The notes beneath the pieces are model-generated. The model made no database searches, was not told where the DNA came from, and saw only the letters and a program-made list of their open reading frames with translations. A DNA stretch of 18,004 nt from Myxococcales bacterium (GTDB taxonomy: Bacteria > Myxococcota > Myxococcia > Myxococcales > Myxococcaceae): positions 1 through 18,004 of the forward strand of contig PMBV01000421.1 in the NCBI GenBank assembly GCA_003153055.1, given 5' to 3'. Made by a program: the position numbers and the translations under genes. Below are positions 1 to 6,518 of the stretch, in pieces. Position 1 is the stretch's first letter. Each line of letters opens with the position of its first letter.

Positions 1-4
1 CCCC

Positions 5-50
5 GTCCCCGTGCACGTCCCCCGTCTCCGTCGTCCCCGTGCACGTCCCC
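5..50. repeat. Pair of 18-bp GTCCCC-rich direct repeats
   Basis: The 18-mer GTCCCCGTGCACGTCCCC occurs at 5-22 and again at 33-50, a period of 28 bases, within a C-rich tract that begins at base 1. Each copy has a GTGCAC palindrome at its centre. The tract lies just downstream of the EamA gene, which ends at 103 on the minus strand, and may continue to the left beyond the window. Two copies with degenerate sequence between them are too few to call a CRISPR array. It looks like simple intergenic low-complexity DNA of a high-GC genome. Bases 51-102 hold nothing else that I can recognise. Confidence 0.6.
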
Positions 51-102
51 GAACGAGCCGAGCCCACGCAAGCATCGGCACCCGTCGGGGTCGCCCTCTC
101 AG

Positions 103-984
103 TCAAGACCTCAGCGGTGCCGAGCGACGCCAGGGCACGACACCAACCATCACCCCGCTCAGGCACAGCACCGCCCCCACCACCGCTAACGCCGACACCG
201 ACTCCTTGAGCCAGCCGATGGCGAGGATCCACGCGAGCACCGGCACGAGCTGGGTCGTGGCGCTGCCGAGCGTGGTGGAGGTGTGGCCCATGCCCCAGGT
301 GAAGAGGAGCTGGCCCAAGAGGCCCAGCACCCCGACGGCAGCCAGGGCCGGCGCCACCGGCGCGGTGAGCGAAACCCACCGGCCGACCGTCAACGGAAGG
401 CTCATGAGCAGCCCCACCAAACAGAACGAGAAGAACACCGAGAGCGAATCGGTGTCGTCGCGCACCTTCCTGATGGTCGTCATCGCGGCGCCCCCGAGCA
501 CGGGCGTGGCGAGGCCGGCGACCACCCCAACCGTGCTCGCCTGAGTCGCCGACTGACCTCCGGCCCACGCGACGAGCGCGGCGCCGACGGTCGCCAAGGC
601 GAGGCCGACGCGCGAAGCCCACGACGAGCGCTCCTTGAGGAAGAGGAAGGCGAAGAGCGAGGCGAAGACCGGCGAGGAATAGTTGAGGACGGTGGCCGGC
701 GCGGCGCCCAGAGACTCGATGGAGAGGAAGTACGTCAGGACCGCGGCGCCTCCCAGGAGGCCCCTGAGCGCCAAGAGCGGCCACCGCTTCAGGTCAGGCC
801 CGCGGCGCCTCAAGCCGAAGAGCACCACCGAGCCACCCAGCCCCACCGCGAAGCGAATGGCCGAGATCTGCGCCGCGGGAACCTGGCCGGCCAGCGTTCG
901 GGTGCACACCGCCATGAGGGCGAAGAACAGCGAAGCCAGCGCGATGATGGAGGTGCCTCGAACGGGGCCTTCGGCGGGCGACAC
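103..984 (-). CDS. EamA/DMT-family membrane transporter
   Basis: This 293-residue protein is almost wholly hydrophobic and fits ten membrane helices arranged as two EamA repeats, roughly residues 12-140 and 150-285. Internal signs are the Arg-rich cytoplasmic loop near residues 58-67 and the second-repeat segment GLLGQLLFTWGMGHTSTT followed by a polar SATTQLVPVLAW stretch, which is typical of the drug/metabolite transporter superfamily. Such proteins usually export amino acids, metabolites or drugs across the inner membrane; the substrate cannot be read from the sequence. The start is GTG at 982-984, with a purine-rich AGAGGGAG just upstream. It diverges from the PEGA-domain gene across 34 bases. 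The length is normal for the family. Confidence 0.85.
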   Translation of the reverse strand: MSPAEGPVRGTSIIALASLFFALMAVCTRTLAGQVPAAQISAIRFAVGLGGSVVLFGLRRRGPDLKRWPLLALRGLLGGAAVLTYFLSIESLGAAPATVLNYSSPVFASLFAFLFLKERSSWASRVGLALATVGAALVAWAGGQSATQASTVGVVAGLATPVLGGAAMTTIRKVRDDTDSLSVFFSFCLVGLLMSLPLTVGRWVSLTAPVAPALAAVGVLGLLGQLLFTWGMGHTSTTLGSATTQLVPVLAWILAIGWLKESVSALAVVGAVLCLSGVMVGVVPWRRSAPLRS

Positions 985-1001
985 CCGCTCCCTCTACCTG
1001 T

Positions 1002-1012
1002 GAGAGACTCTC
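1002..1012. promoter_or_regulatory. Short perfect inverted repeat between divergent genes
   Basis: GAGAGACTCTC is an 11-base palindrome (5-bp arms around one A). It sits in the 34-base gap between the start of the EamA transporter on the minus strand and the PEGA-domain gene on the plus strand. Its position would suit a shared operator, but five-base arms can arise by chance and no regulator gene lies beside it. Confidence 0.15.
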
Positions 1013-1018
1013 GGTGCC

Positions 1019-1579
1019 ATGTCGGAATCGGACCCTTTTCACCCCAACGGCCCCGCCCTCGACGTCGACGGCAAGCTGGTGAACCGGCTGGCGCGCGTCG
1101 AGCCGCCCCAGGCGCCGGGCCCCTCCGAGGCCGAGGAGCCACTCGAGCTCCCCGAGCCTCAGCCCAAGCGCTACGAGGCCTCAACCGATGCCTACCGCGA
1201 AGCGCCGCCCGTGGCCCCCAGCCGCCGCACGGCCTGGTGGGTCTTCGGCGCCGTGCTCGTTCTCGGTGGGGCGCTCCTGACCGCGGTGCTGAAAGTGCCC
1301 CTGTCGAGCTGGCCGCCGCCGGTGCGCGCCTTCTTCGGCTGCAACGCGTTCCTCGATGGGCTCGCCCACGGTGACCGGGCGTCTGTGGTGGTGACGAGCG
1401 AACCTTCAGGCGCGACCGTGCGCATCGCCGGCGCGGTCGTCGGCACGACGCCCTGGGCAGGCGACAACCTCTGGGGAGACACCACTGTCTCGGTGGAGCT
1501 CCCCGGTCACGCCACCTTCTCGGCGCCCATCAAGGCGTACACCGACGCGACCATCGACGCGAGGCTCCGGGCTCGGTGA
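1019..1579 (+). CDS. Single-pass membrane protein with C-terminal PEGA-like domain
   Basis: The protein has 186 residues. Residues 1-70 are hydrophilic and Pro/Glu-rich, hence probably cytoplasmic and disordered. One hydrophobic helix spans about residues 72-92. Residues 122-185 form a PEGA-like module (VVVTSEPSGATVRIAGAVVG, then TPW and the closing VELPGHATF). PEGA domains are small beta-rich extracytoplasmic modules that are common in myxobacterial surface and signalling proteins. The orientation implied is cytoplasmic N-terminus and periplasmic PEGA domain. The start ATG at 1019 is the first in frame and gives a sensible N-terminus. No catalytic domain is present, and the function is unknown. 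Confidence 0.75.
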   Translation: MSESDPFHPNGPALDVDGKLVNRLARVEPPQAPGPSEAEEPLELPEPQPKRYEASTDAYREAPPVAPSRRTAWWVFGAVLVLGGALLTAVLKVPLSSWPPPVRAFFGCNAFLDGLAHGDRASVVVTSEPSGATVRIAGAVVGTTPWAGDNLWGDTTVSVELPGHATFSAPIKAYTDATIDARLRAR

Positions 1580-1610
1580 CGGGAGCCTTGAGCGCCGAGG
1601 AGGTGCCCAC

Positions 1611-1649
1611 CCTGCCGCGGCGAACGATCCTCTTGCTGCGCCGGGCAGG
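1611..1649. terminator. Candidate hairpin between convergent genes
   Basis: The arms CCTGCCGCGGCG (1611-1622) and CGCCGGGCAGG (1639-1649) can pair over about 11 bp with one bulged base and a 16-base loop. It lies in the 192-base gap between the stop of the PEGA gene (1579) and the stop of serA (1772), where a bidirectional terminator would be expected. No clean U-tract follows on either strand, only a pyrimidine-rich stretch, so it remains a candidate. I see no gene in the rest of 1580-1771. Confidence 0.3.
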
Positions 1650-1771
1650 ACTTCCTCCTCTGCTCCTCACTGGGCCAAACGACACACCTCCGGTGCTCGT
1701 CGCTCGTGTGCCCGGCTCGCTTCGGTCTCGCGCGTCTCGTGACGGTCGGGCTCCCTCTTCGGCACTCTCGA

Positions 1772-3007
1772 TCAGGTTGGCGGTCGACGCAGCGGCCCGA
1801 CCGACCGGGCACGGATGGTGGTCGGGAGGCCGTTGAGGCCCGCGACGACCTGATCGTTCACTGGCGAGTCGAGGTCCATCACCAGGTAGCCGATGTCGGG
1901 GTTGGTAGAGAGCAGCTGGGCGTGGATGTTGGCCCCCGCGTCGCCCACCAGCCGGTTGACGTCACGAAGCACGCCAGGGACGTTGTGGTGCAGGTGGCTC
2001 AGCCGGAAGGTGCCTTCGCTCGCCGGCAGCTCGCACACCGGCATGTTCACCGAGCCGGTGGAGGAGCCGGAGAGGACGTACTTGATGAGGCTCGCCGACA
2101 CCTCGTGCCCGATGGCCTCCTGGGCCTCCTCGGTCGAGCCACCGATGTGGGGGGTGAGCACGACGTTGGGAAGCCCCTGGAGCGGGGTCACGAAGCCCTT
2201 GGCCTCGTTGCTCTGCGGCTCCTCGGGGTACACGTCGATGGCCGCGCCCTTGAGCCGGCCAGACGTGAGCTCCCGGGCGAGGGCCTCGATGTCCACCACC
2301 GTGCCCCGGCTCGCGTTGATGAGGCTTGCCCCCTTCTTCATGCGGGCGAGCTGAGCCGGGCCCATCATGCCCTTGGTCTGCGGCGTCTCGGGCACGTGGA
2401 GGGTCACGAAGTCGGCCTGGCTCAGCAGGCTGTCGAGGGAGCTCACCGACTGGCTGTTGCCCAGGGGCAGCTTGGCGGCCACGTCGTAGAAGATGACGCG
2501 CATGCCGAAGAACTCGGCGAGGATACTGACCTGGGTGCCGATGTGGCCGTACCCCACCACGCCGAGGGTCTTGCCCCGCACCTCGTAGGAGCCGACGGCC
2601 ACCTTCTTCCAGACGCCCCGGTGGATCTCGTTGTTCCGGTCGCCCAGTTGCCGGGACAGCATGATGATTTCAGCCAGCACCATCTCGGCCACGCTGCGGG
2701 TGTTGGAGAACGGCGCGTTGAACACGCACACGCCTTGCCGCATGGCCGCGTCGAGGGCGACCTGGTTGGTGCCGATGCAGAAGGCGCCCACCGCCATCAG
2801 GCCCTTGCCGGAGGCCGCGTCGAGCACCCTCTTGGTGACGTTCGTCTTCGAGCGAATGCCCAGGAGGTGAACGCCGTCGAGCTGGGCAATCAACTCGTCT
2901 TCCTTGAGCGAGCCATTCACCCGCCTGACCAGAAACCCGGCCTCGAGGAAGGCGGCCTCGGCGACCGGGTGGATGTTCTCGAGCAGCAGGACGTTGATGT
3001 TGGTCAT
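1772..3007 (-). CDS. serA: D-3-phosphoglycerate dehydrogenase with ACT domain
   Basis: This enzyme oxidises 3-phosphoglycerate to 3-phosphohydroxypyruvate with NAD+, the first step of serine synthesis in the cytoplasm. The 411-residue protein resembles E. coli SerA (410 residues, from memory) throughout. It has the conserved FCIGTNQVALDAA segment, then FNAPFSNTRSVAE near residue 97, and the nucleotide-binding GYGHIGTQV at 152-160. The NASRGTVVDIEAL stretch supplies the catalytic Arg234, Glu263 lies in YPEEP, and His287 in TPHIGGSTEEAQE. The last ~75 residues form an ACT domain (HHNVPGVLRDVN onward), the part that binds serine for feedback inhibition in related enzymes. The C-terminus runs about ten residues beyond the usual TIRAR end (SVGPLRRPPT). 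I chose ATG at 3007 because the 24 codons upstream do not resemble the family. Confidence 0.95.
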   Translation of the reverse strand: MTNINVLLLENIHPVAEAAFLEAGFLVRRVNGSLKEDELIAQLDGVHLLGIRSKTNVTKRVLDAASGKGLMAVGAFCIGTNQVALDAAMRQGVCVFNAPFSNTRSVAEMVLAEIIMLSRQLGDRNNEIHRGVWKKVAVGSYEVRGKTLGVVGYGHIGTQVSILAEFFGMRVIFYDVAAKLPLGNSQSVSSLDSLLSQADFVTLHVPETPQTKGMMGPAQLARMKKGASLINASRGTVVDIEALARELTSGRLKGAAIDVYPEEPQSNEAKGFVTPLQGLPNVVLTPHIGGSTEEAQEAIGHEVSASLIKYVLSGSSTGSVNMPVCELPASEGTFRLSHLHHNVPGVLRDVNRLVGDAGANIHAQLLSTNPDIGYLVMDLDSPVNDQVVAGLNGLPTTIRARSVGPLRRPPT

Positions 3008-3097
3008 GTCGGGAGTGTTAAGTGAGGTTGAGCCAGACGGCCAACCCTCGATGCACCCGAACGGGGAGGAGGCGATCAAGGCGCCGGAGGTGGAGCC

Positions 3098-3424
3098 TCA
3101 GTTCGGCAGTGACGTCGTCGGGAGCTGCTGGGCCAGGAGGTCGAGACCCTGCCGGGTGAGAATGTAGCGCACCTGGGCTTTTCCCCGCTCGGTCTCGAGC
3201 TCGGCCTCGAAGACGGGGCCGGTGATGGAACCGATGGCGGCCTCTTGGTGGAGGTTGGTGACGCGCCCGTGGGCCAGGGGTTGGTCGATGAGCCCAGTGG
3301 TGTCTTCGCTCTGGTAGAGGTGCAACGCCACCTGGTGCAGCGCCAGGGCGAGCTCCTTCTCGAGCGGGAAGCTGCTGAAGAGCACCGAGATGAGCACCCA
3401 GTAGGGCAGTGGTTCGGCCGACAT
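3098..3424 (-). CDS. Conserved-looking hypothetical protein upstream of serA
   Basis: This is a 108-residue soluble protein that I do not recognise. It starts MSAEPLPYWVLISVLFSSFP and is rich in Leu, Glu and Gln. It ends with a segment reading VRYILTRQGLDLLAQQ, which resembles the last helix of winged-helix regulators (YxLTxxGxxLL), so a small wHTH fold is possible but unproven. The in-frame ORF could extend to 3655, but the extra N-terminal residues are Ser/Arg/Pro-rich and antisense to the coiled-coil gene, so ATG at 3424 is preferred. It is on the same strand as serA, 90 bases upstream, and may be co-transcribed with it. It diverges from the coiled-coil gene at 3513. Confidence 0.6.
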   Translation of the reverse strand: MSAEPLPYWVLISVLFSSFPLEKELALALHQVALHLYQSEDTTGLIDQPLAHGRVTNLHQEAAIGSITGPVFEAELETERGKAQVRYILTRQGLDLLAQQLPTTSLPN

Positions 3425-3512
3425 CACCTGGCTGGTTAGCACGTGCGGTGGCGGGCCACGAGCACGTCGTCCGGCACTGGACAGTTTCGCGCCCAACCTG
3501 TCTCCTCTCCCC

Positions 3513-4007
3513 ATGGACGAGACCTCGACCAGACACCTCGGGCAGCTCCGCCGAAGAGCCCATGAGCTCGGGCTCGAGGTGCAGCGCCTCGAAGCACAGA
3601 TTGCCCACCTCGAGAAGGAGCTCGGCCAGGCCGCGGAAGACGGCCCCATCGGCAAGCGGCTGGGTGAGGTCCAGTTGAAGCTCGATCACGCCCGCGCCGA
3701 GCTCGAGCAGGTGACCGACGAGCTCGAGGCGACGGAGCGCTCCCGCGAGGCGCAGGCCGAGTCCACCCAAGAGCTCGAGCGACTGGTCGACTCCTTTGGG
3801 GCCGTGGCCGCTCAGGTGCCCGAGCTCTCGCGGATCCTCGAGGCGATGAAGCTGACCGTCGGGGCCCTGGCGACCTGCCGAAGGCTCGAGACAGCGCACG
3901 AGGAGCTCACCGAGCCCAAGGAGATCTCCCGCGCCCTCGTCGGAGCGCTCCTCCGGCTGGCCGAGACGCTCTCGAGCGCGAAGGGGCGCGCCGTCGCGGG
4001 GCCGTGA
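3513..4007 (+). CDS. Coiled-coil protein of unknown function
   Basis: The protein has 164 residues. Residues about 8-95 show heptad-like Leu/Ala spacing with many Glu, Arg and Gln (LEVQRLEAQIAHLEKELGQ; VQLKLDHARAELEQVTDELE), which predicts a long parallel coiled coil. The second half (about 95-160) is helical and less repetitive (LVDSFGAVAAQVPELSRILEAMKLTVGALATC). There is no signal peptide or membrane segment, so it should be cytoplasmic and probably oligomeric. It does not match a family I can name. Its stop is 5 bases from the stop of the convergent DUF2063 gene. Strong third-position G/C use supports coding. Confidence 0.7.
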   Translation: MDETSTRHLGQLRRRAHELGLEVQRLEAQIAHLEKELGQAAEDGPIGKRLGEVQLKLDHARAELEQVTDELEATERSREAQAESTQELERLVDSFGAVAAQVPELSRILEAMKLTVGALATCRRLETAHEELTEPKEISRALVGALLRLAETLSSAKGRAVAGP

Positions 4008-4012
4008 ACCCC

Positions 4013-4870
4013 TCAGGCCAGGCCGGACCAGAACCCCAGCCGCCGTCCTTCGGCCATCCACCCGGAGACCTCCCGGAGCAAGGCCGCGCGGTCCTCACCG
4101 TCGAGCGACGCCTCGACCTCGGCCAAGGCGTGCCCCAACGTCTTCGTCTCGAGCGCGCGCATGAGACTGGCCCGAGCTGGAGAGAGCGCCAGCTGGCCCA
4201 GCGCGGCGCCTTGCCGGATGACCGCCCAGGCGCGGGGCCGCGCATGCCGCGGCGGAAGCGCGAGGCGACGGTCCTCCACCTCGGAGCCCAAGGTCCGTCG
4301 GAGCTCCACCAGGGCCCAGTCCTCCTCGACGAGCCGCACGGTGGGGGAGCACCGGAGCCGCCGCGCATCGACGTGGGCGAGCTCCTCGGGCCTGGGCGAC
4401 CATGCGGGAACCTCGGGGGCCATCCACACGTCGCTCCAGGCGGCGTCGATGGCCGCGGCCTGAACGAGGGCCTCCCGCGGCACCGCGCCTGGCGCCTCGA
4501 GCGAGGGGACCCCGCCCAACCACGGGGCGAACCCCTGCGCCGCCAGCCTCAGGTCGACGCCGCGCGGCGGGTGCTTGAGCAAGAACCGCTGAGCCGCCTG
4601 GTTGAAGTGGAACAACCCCATCAGCTGGGCCACCAGCGGGAATTCGCCTTGGAGCGCACCGAAGAGACGAAACCAATATTGCCGGTTGTAGACGGCCAGC
4701 CTCGCCTCCGGGCCACCCTGCGGCCCCGCCCTGGTGGCATCGCGCAGCGCCACGGGGTAGCGGTGCACTTGGGCGCGAAGGGTGCCCGACGAGGCGTCGA
4801 GCGGCGTACGAATCGTCTCGCTGAAGTGCCGCTGAAACGTCACCAGCCACGGAGGCGGCGCCCGAGTCAT
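4013..4870 (-). CDS. DUF2063 protein, putative MNIO partner (HvfC/BufC N-terminal domain type)
   Basis: This 285-residue protein carries the DUF2063 hallmark at about residues 56-87: RLAVYNRQYWFRLFGAL followed by QGEFPLVAQLMG. That domain is found in proteins encoded beside DUF692 oxidases. In studied systems the partner binds the peptide substrate and presents it to the oxidase, much as a RiPP recognition element does. The remaining ~190 residues (Pro/Arg/Leu-rich, with HVDARRLRCSPTVRLV at about 165-180) resemble the C-terminal half of longer partners of this kind. The start ATG at 4870 overlaps the DUF692 stop in an ATGA (4867-4870), which implies translational coupling. Upstream in-frame codons are antisense-like and excluded. 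It is the last gene of the three-gene operon. Confidence 0.85.
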   Translation of the reverse strand: MTRAPPPWLVTFQRHFSETIRTPLDASSGTLRAQVHRYPVALRDATRAGPQGGPEARLAVYNRQYWFRLFGALQGEFPLVAQLMGLFHFNQAAQRFLLKHPPRGVDLRLAAQGFAPWLGGVPSLEAPGAVPREALVQAAAIDAAWSDVWMAPEVPAWSPRPEELAHVDARRLRCSPTVRLVEEDWALVELRRTLGSEVEDRRLALPPRHARPRAWAVIRQGAALGQLALSPARASLMRALETKTLGHALAEVEASLDGEDRAALLREVSGWMAEGRRLGFWSGLA

Positions 4871-5685
4871 CGTCGCGCCTCCCGGGCCTTCTCGAGCTCC
4901 GCCACCGCGACAGCCAAGGGAGGAATGTGGCCGTCCCACTCGAGCAGCGTGGGGAACGGCCCCCCTCGGAGCCAGGCCTCTCGATACAGGTGCCACACCT
5001 GGGGGAGGACCGGGCGATCGTGGGTGTCGATGATGGTGCCGTCGGGCTGCGGCTCGTGCCCCGCCATGTGCACCTGGAGCACGCGGCCGAAGTCGATGGC
5101 CTCGAGGTAGGTGCGGGGGTCGAAGTGGTGGTTCACGCTCGAGACGTAGACGTTGTTGATGTCGAGCATGAAGGAGCAACCGGCCTCCCGCACCACGCTG
5201 GTGTAGAAGGCCCACTCGGTCATCGTCGACTCGTGAAACGCCGCGTAGGTCGACAGGTTCTCGAGACCGAACGGGCGACCCAGCCGAGCCTGCACGAAGG
5301 CCGCGCGCTCGGCGGCGTATGCCACCACCTCAGGGCGAAACGGCACCGGCAACAGGTCGTGGTGGCTCAGGCCAGAAGCGCGGCCCCAGCTCAGGTGATC
5401 GGTGACGAATGGCGCGTCGACCGAGTCGGCGAGGCGCGCCACCTGCTCGAGGTACGCCTCGTCAATCGGCTCGTGGCCCAGGAGATTGAGGCCGACTCCG
5501 TGCAACACGATGGGCACCTTCTGGCGAACCCACTCCAGCCGTTGCCGGGGCGGCGCCGCGGCCGACAGGTAGTTCTCGCTGATGATCTCCACGTACTCCA
5601 CGCTCGAGGGCCACTCGCGCTCGAGGGCGGCCACGTGGGGCAGCCGGAGCCCCAGACCCAACGCCGCTCTCGGCAGCGCCGTCAT
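4867..5685 (-). CDS. bufB: DUF692 multinuclear non-heme iron oxidase (MNIO), bufferin-type maturase
   Basis: The DUF692/MNIO family forms TIM-barrel oxidases with two or three irons that modify Cys, Asp or Asn in ribosomal peptides, for example making oxazolone or thiooxazole copper-binding groups. This 272-residue copy is full length, and the expected ligand motifs are all visible: EIISENYL (Glu37, Asn38), LHGVGL (His62), TDHLSW (Asp96, His97), HHDLLPVP (108-115), LENLS (Glu142), DINNVYVSS (Asp175, Asn177), NHH (185-187), QVHMAGH (His206, His210), THDRPV (His222, Asp223) and LLEWDG (Glu249). The start ATG at 5685 overlaps the stop of the upstream Cys-rich gene in ATGA (5682-5685). The symbol reflects family practice, not a demonstrated bufferin product. 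The family call is firm and the substrate is inferred. Confidence 0.9.
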   Translation of the reverse strand: MTALPRAALGLGLRLPHVAALEREWPSSVEYVEIISENYLSAAAPPRQRLEWVRQKVPIVLHGVGLNLLGHEPIDEAYLEQVARLADSVDAPFVTDHLSWGRASGLSHHDLLPVPFRPEVVAYAAERAAFVQARLGRPFGLENLSTYAAFHESTMTEWAFYTSVVREAGCSFMLDINNVYVSSVNHHFDPRTYLEAIDFGRVLQVHMAGHEPQPDGTIIDTHDRPVLPQVWHLYREAWLRGGPFPTLLEWDGHIPPLAVAVAELEKAREARR

Positions 5686-6383
5686 GGCGTGCCGGCGTCC
5701 CACCCGTAGACCGTCATGGTGGCCGCGTCGACGGGCATGGCGAGCACGTACTTCACCACCCGCTCGACCTCCTTGCGAGCGTACCTCTCGTGAAACGGTG
5801 GCATCGTCGCCAGGGCGACCCCCTGAGGGCTCACCGTGCGCACCCCGAAGGCCACCAGGCTCTCGTGGTACAGCGGAGAGCGGGCGAGGAAGGCGGCCTT
5901 GGCTTGGGCGAGGTCGGTTCCCGGCACCACCCACAAGGTGAAGCGCGCGCGGTCGGCTCCGGTGCCGTGGCAGACGGGCCCGCAGGCGCTCTGGTAGATG
6001 GCCTCCCCCGTCTTCCCCGTATCCACCGGGAGCTCCACGCAGCTCATGCCCGGGCCGCAGGCGTTCATCGCCTTGCAGCTGTGCTCCATGAGCGACGAGT
6101 CGAAGGAGACAAACGAGAGCCCCTTGCACGAGTTGTTGCCCGCGCAGACCGCCGTCGTCTCGACGTAGCCACCCCGCTCCTCGCACAGCGCAGAGAACTT
6201 CTCGAAGGTCATCGTCGGATCGCTGGTCACGCTGATGACGTGAGGGCCACCGGCGTCAGGCCCGCTCGGCGCTCCACCACAGGCAGGAGCCCCGACCCCC
6301 AACAGGCCGGCGACCGCCGCGCTGAGCAGCGTGCGCGAAGGCCCTTCGGTCGACGGCGTGGTGGGCACCGGAGCTGCGCTCAA
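5682..6383 (-). CDS. Secreted Cys-rich protein with cytochrome-like C-terminus, candidate MNIO substrate
   Basis: The protein has 233 residues. Residues 17-34 form a hydrophobic signal (RTLLSAAVAGLLGVGAPA) ending at Cys35, so Sec export with a signal-peptidase I cut after APA, or a weak lipobox, is likely. Residues 67-115 hold seven of the nine Cys, in the pattern VCAGNNSCKGLSF (80-91) and HSCKAMNACGPGMSC (101-115). This recalls the CxGxxxCKG repeats of bufferin precursors. Residues 125-215 look like a c-type cytochrome domain: GEAIYQSACGPVCHG with CX3CH at 134-139 in place of CXXCH, then ATMPPFHERYARKEVERVVKYV (about 192-213), which holds a possible distal Met194. The start is TTG at 6381-6383, supported by GAGGGAGG six bases upstream. 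It is the first gene of the operon. Substrate status and heme binding are both inference. Confidence 0.75.
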   Translation of the reverse strand: MSAAPVPTTPSTEGPSRTLLSAAVAGLLGVGAPACGGAPSGPDAGGPHVISVTSDPTMTFEKFSALCEERGGYVETTAVCAGNNSCKGLSFVSFDSSLMEHSCKAMNACGPGMSCVELPVDTGKTGEAIYQSACGPVCHGTGADRARFTLWVVPGTDLAQAKAAFLARSPLYHESLVAFGVRTVSPQGVALATMPPFHERYARKEVERVVKYVLAMPVDAATMTVYGWDAGTP

Positions 6384-6389
6384 GAGAAG

Positions 6390-6397
6390 CCTCCCTC
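6390..6397 (-). promoter_or_regulatory. Strong ribosome binding site for the TTG start at 6383
   Basis: On the minus strand GAGGGAGG lies six bases before TTG AGC GCA. No alternative ATG or GTG gives an intact signal peptide, so this site decides the start of the Cys-rich gene. The divergent gap 6384-6518 must also hold the promoters for the DUF692 operon and for the DUF1295 gene; I cannot identify clear -35/-10 boxes there. Confidence 0.6.
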
Positions 6398-6518
6398 AGG
6401 CACCGTAGAGATCGAATCCATCACCCATTCCATGCGACACGAGGCCGCGGTGCGAAAAGGTGCGACCCGGTTGCAGTTGAAGGTCGAGCCTGAGCCGGCG
6501 ACTGGTAGGCTCGGCCAG

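Noticed and set aside
5..50. CRISPR-like spacing of two identical repeats
   Set aside because: Only two copies, a spacer of 10 bases that is itself C/G/T-rich, and no cas gene nearby.
283..1374. A 363-codon plus-strand frame across the EamA gene and into the PEGA gene
   Set aside because: It overlaps two better-supported genes and its composition (Arg/Gly/Glu-rich, no hydrophobic core) is that of a frame shadow.
1576..1836. Possible 86-residue gene beginning GTG at the PEGA stop
   Set aside because: It runs into the 3' end of serA, has an Arg/Pro-rich shadow composition and no ribosome site beyond chance.
1706..3025. A 439-codon open frame on the plus strand opposite serA
   Set aside because: The serA reading on the minus strand is conserved along its whole length; the opposite product is His/Gly/Val-rich shadow.
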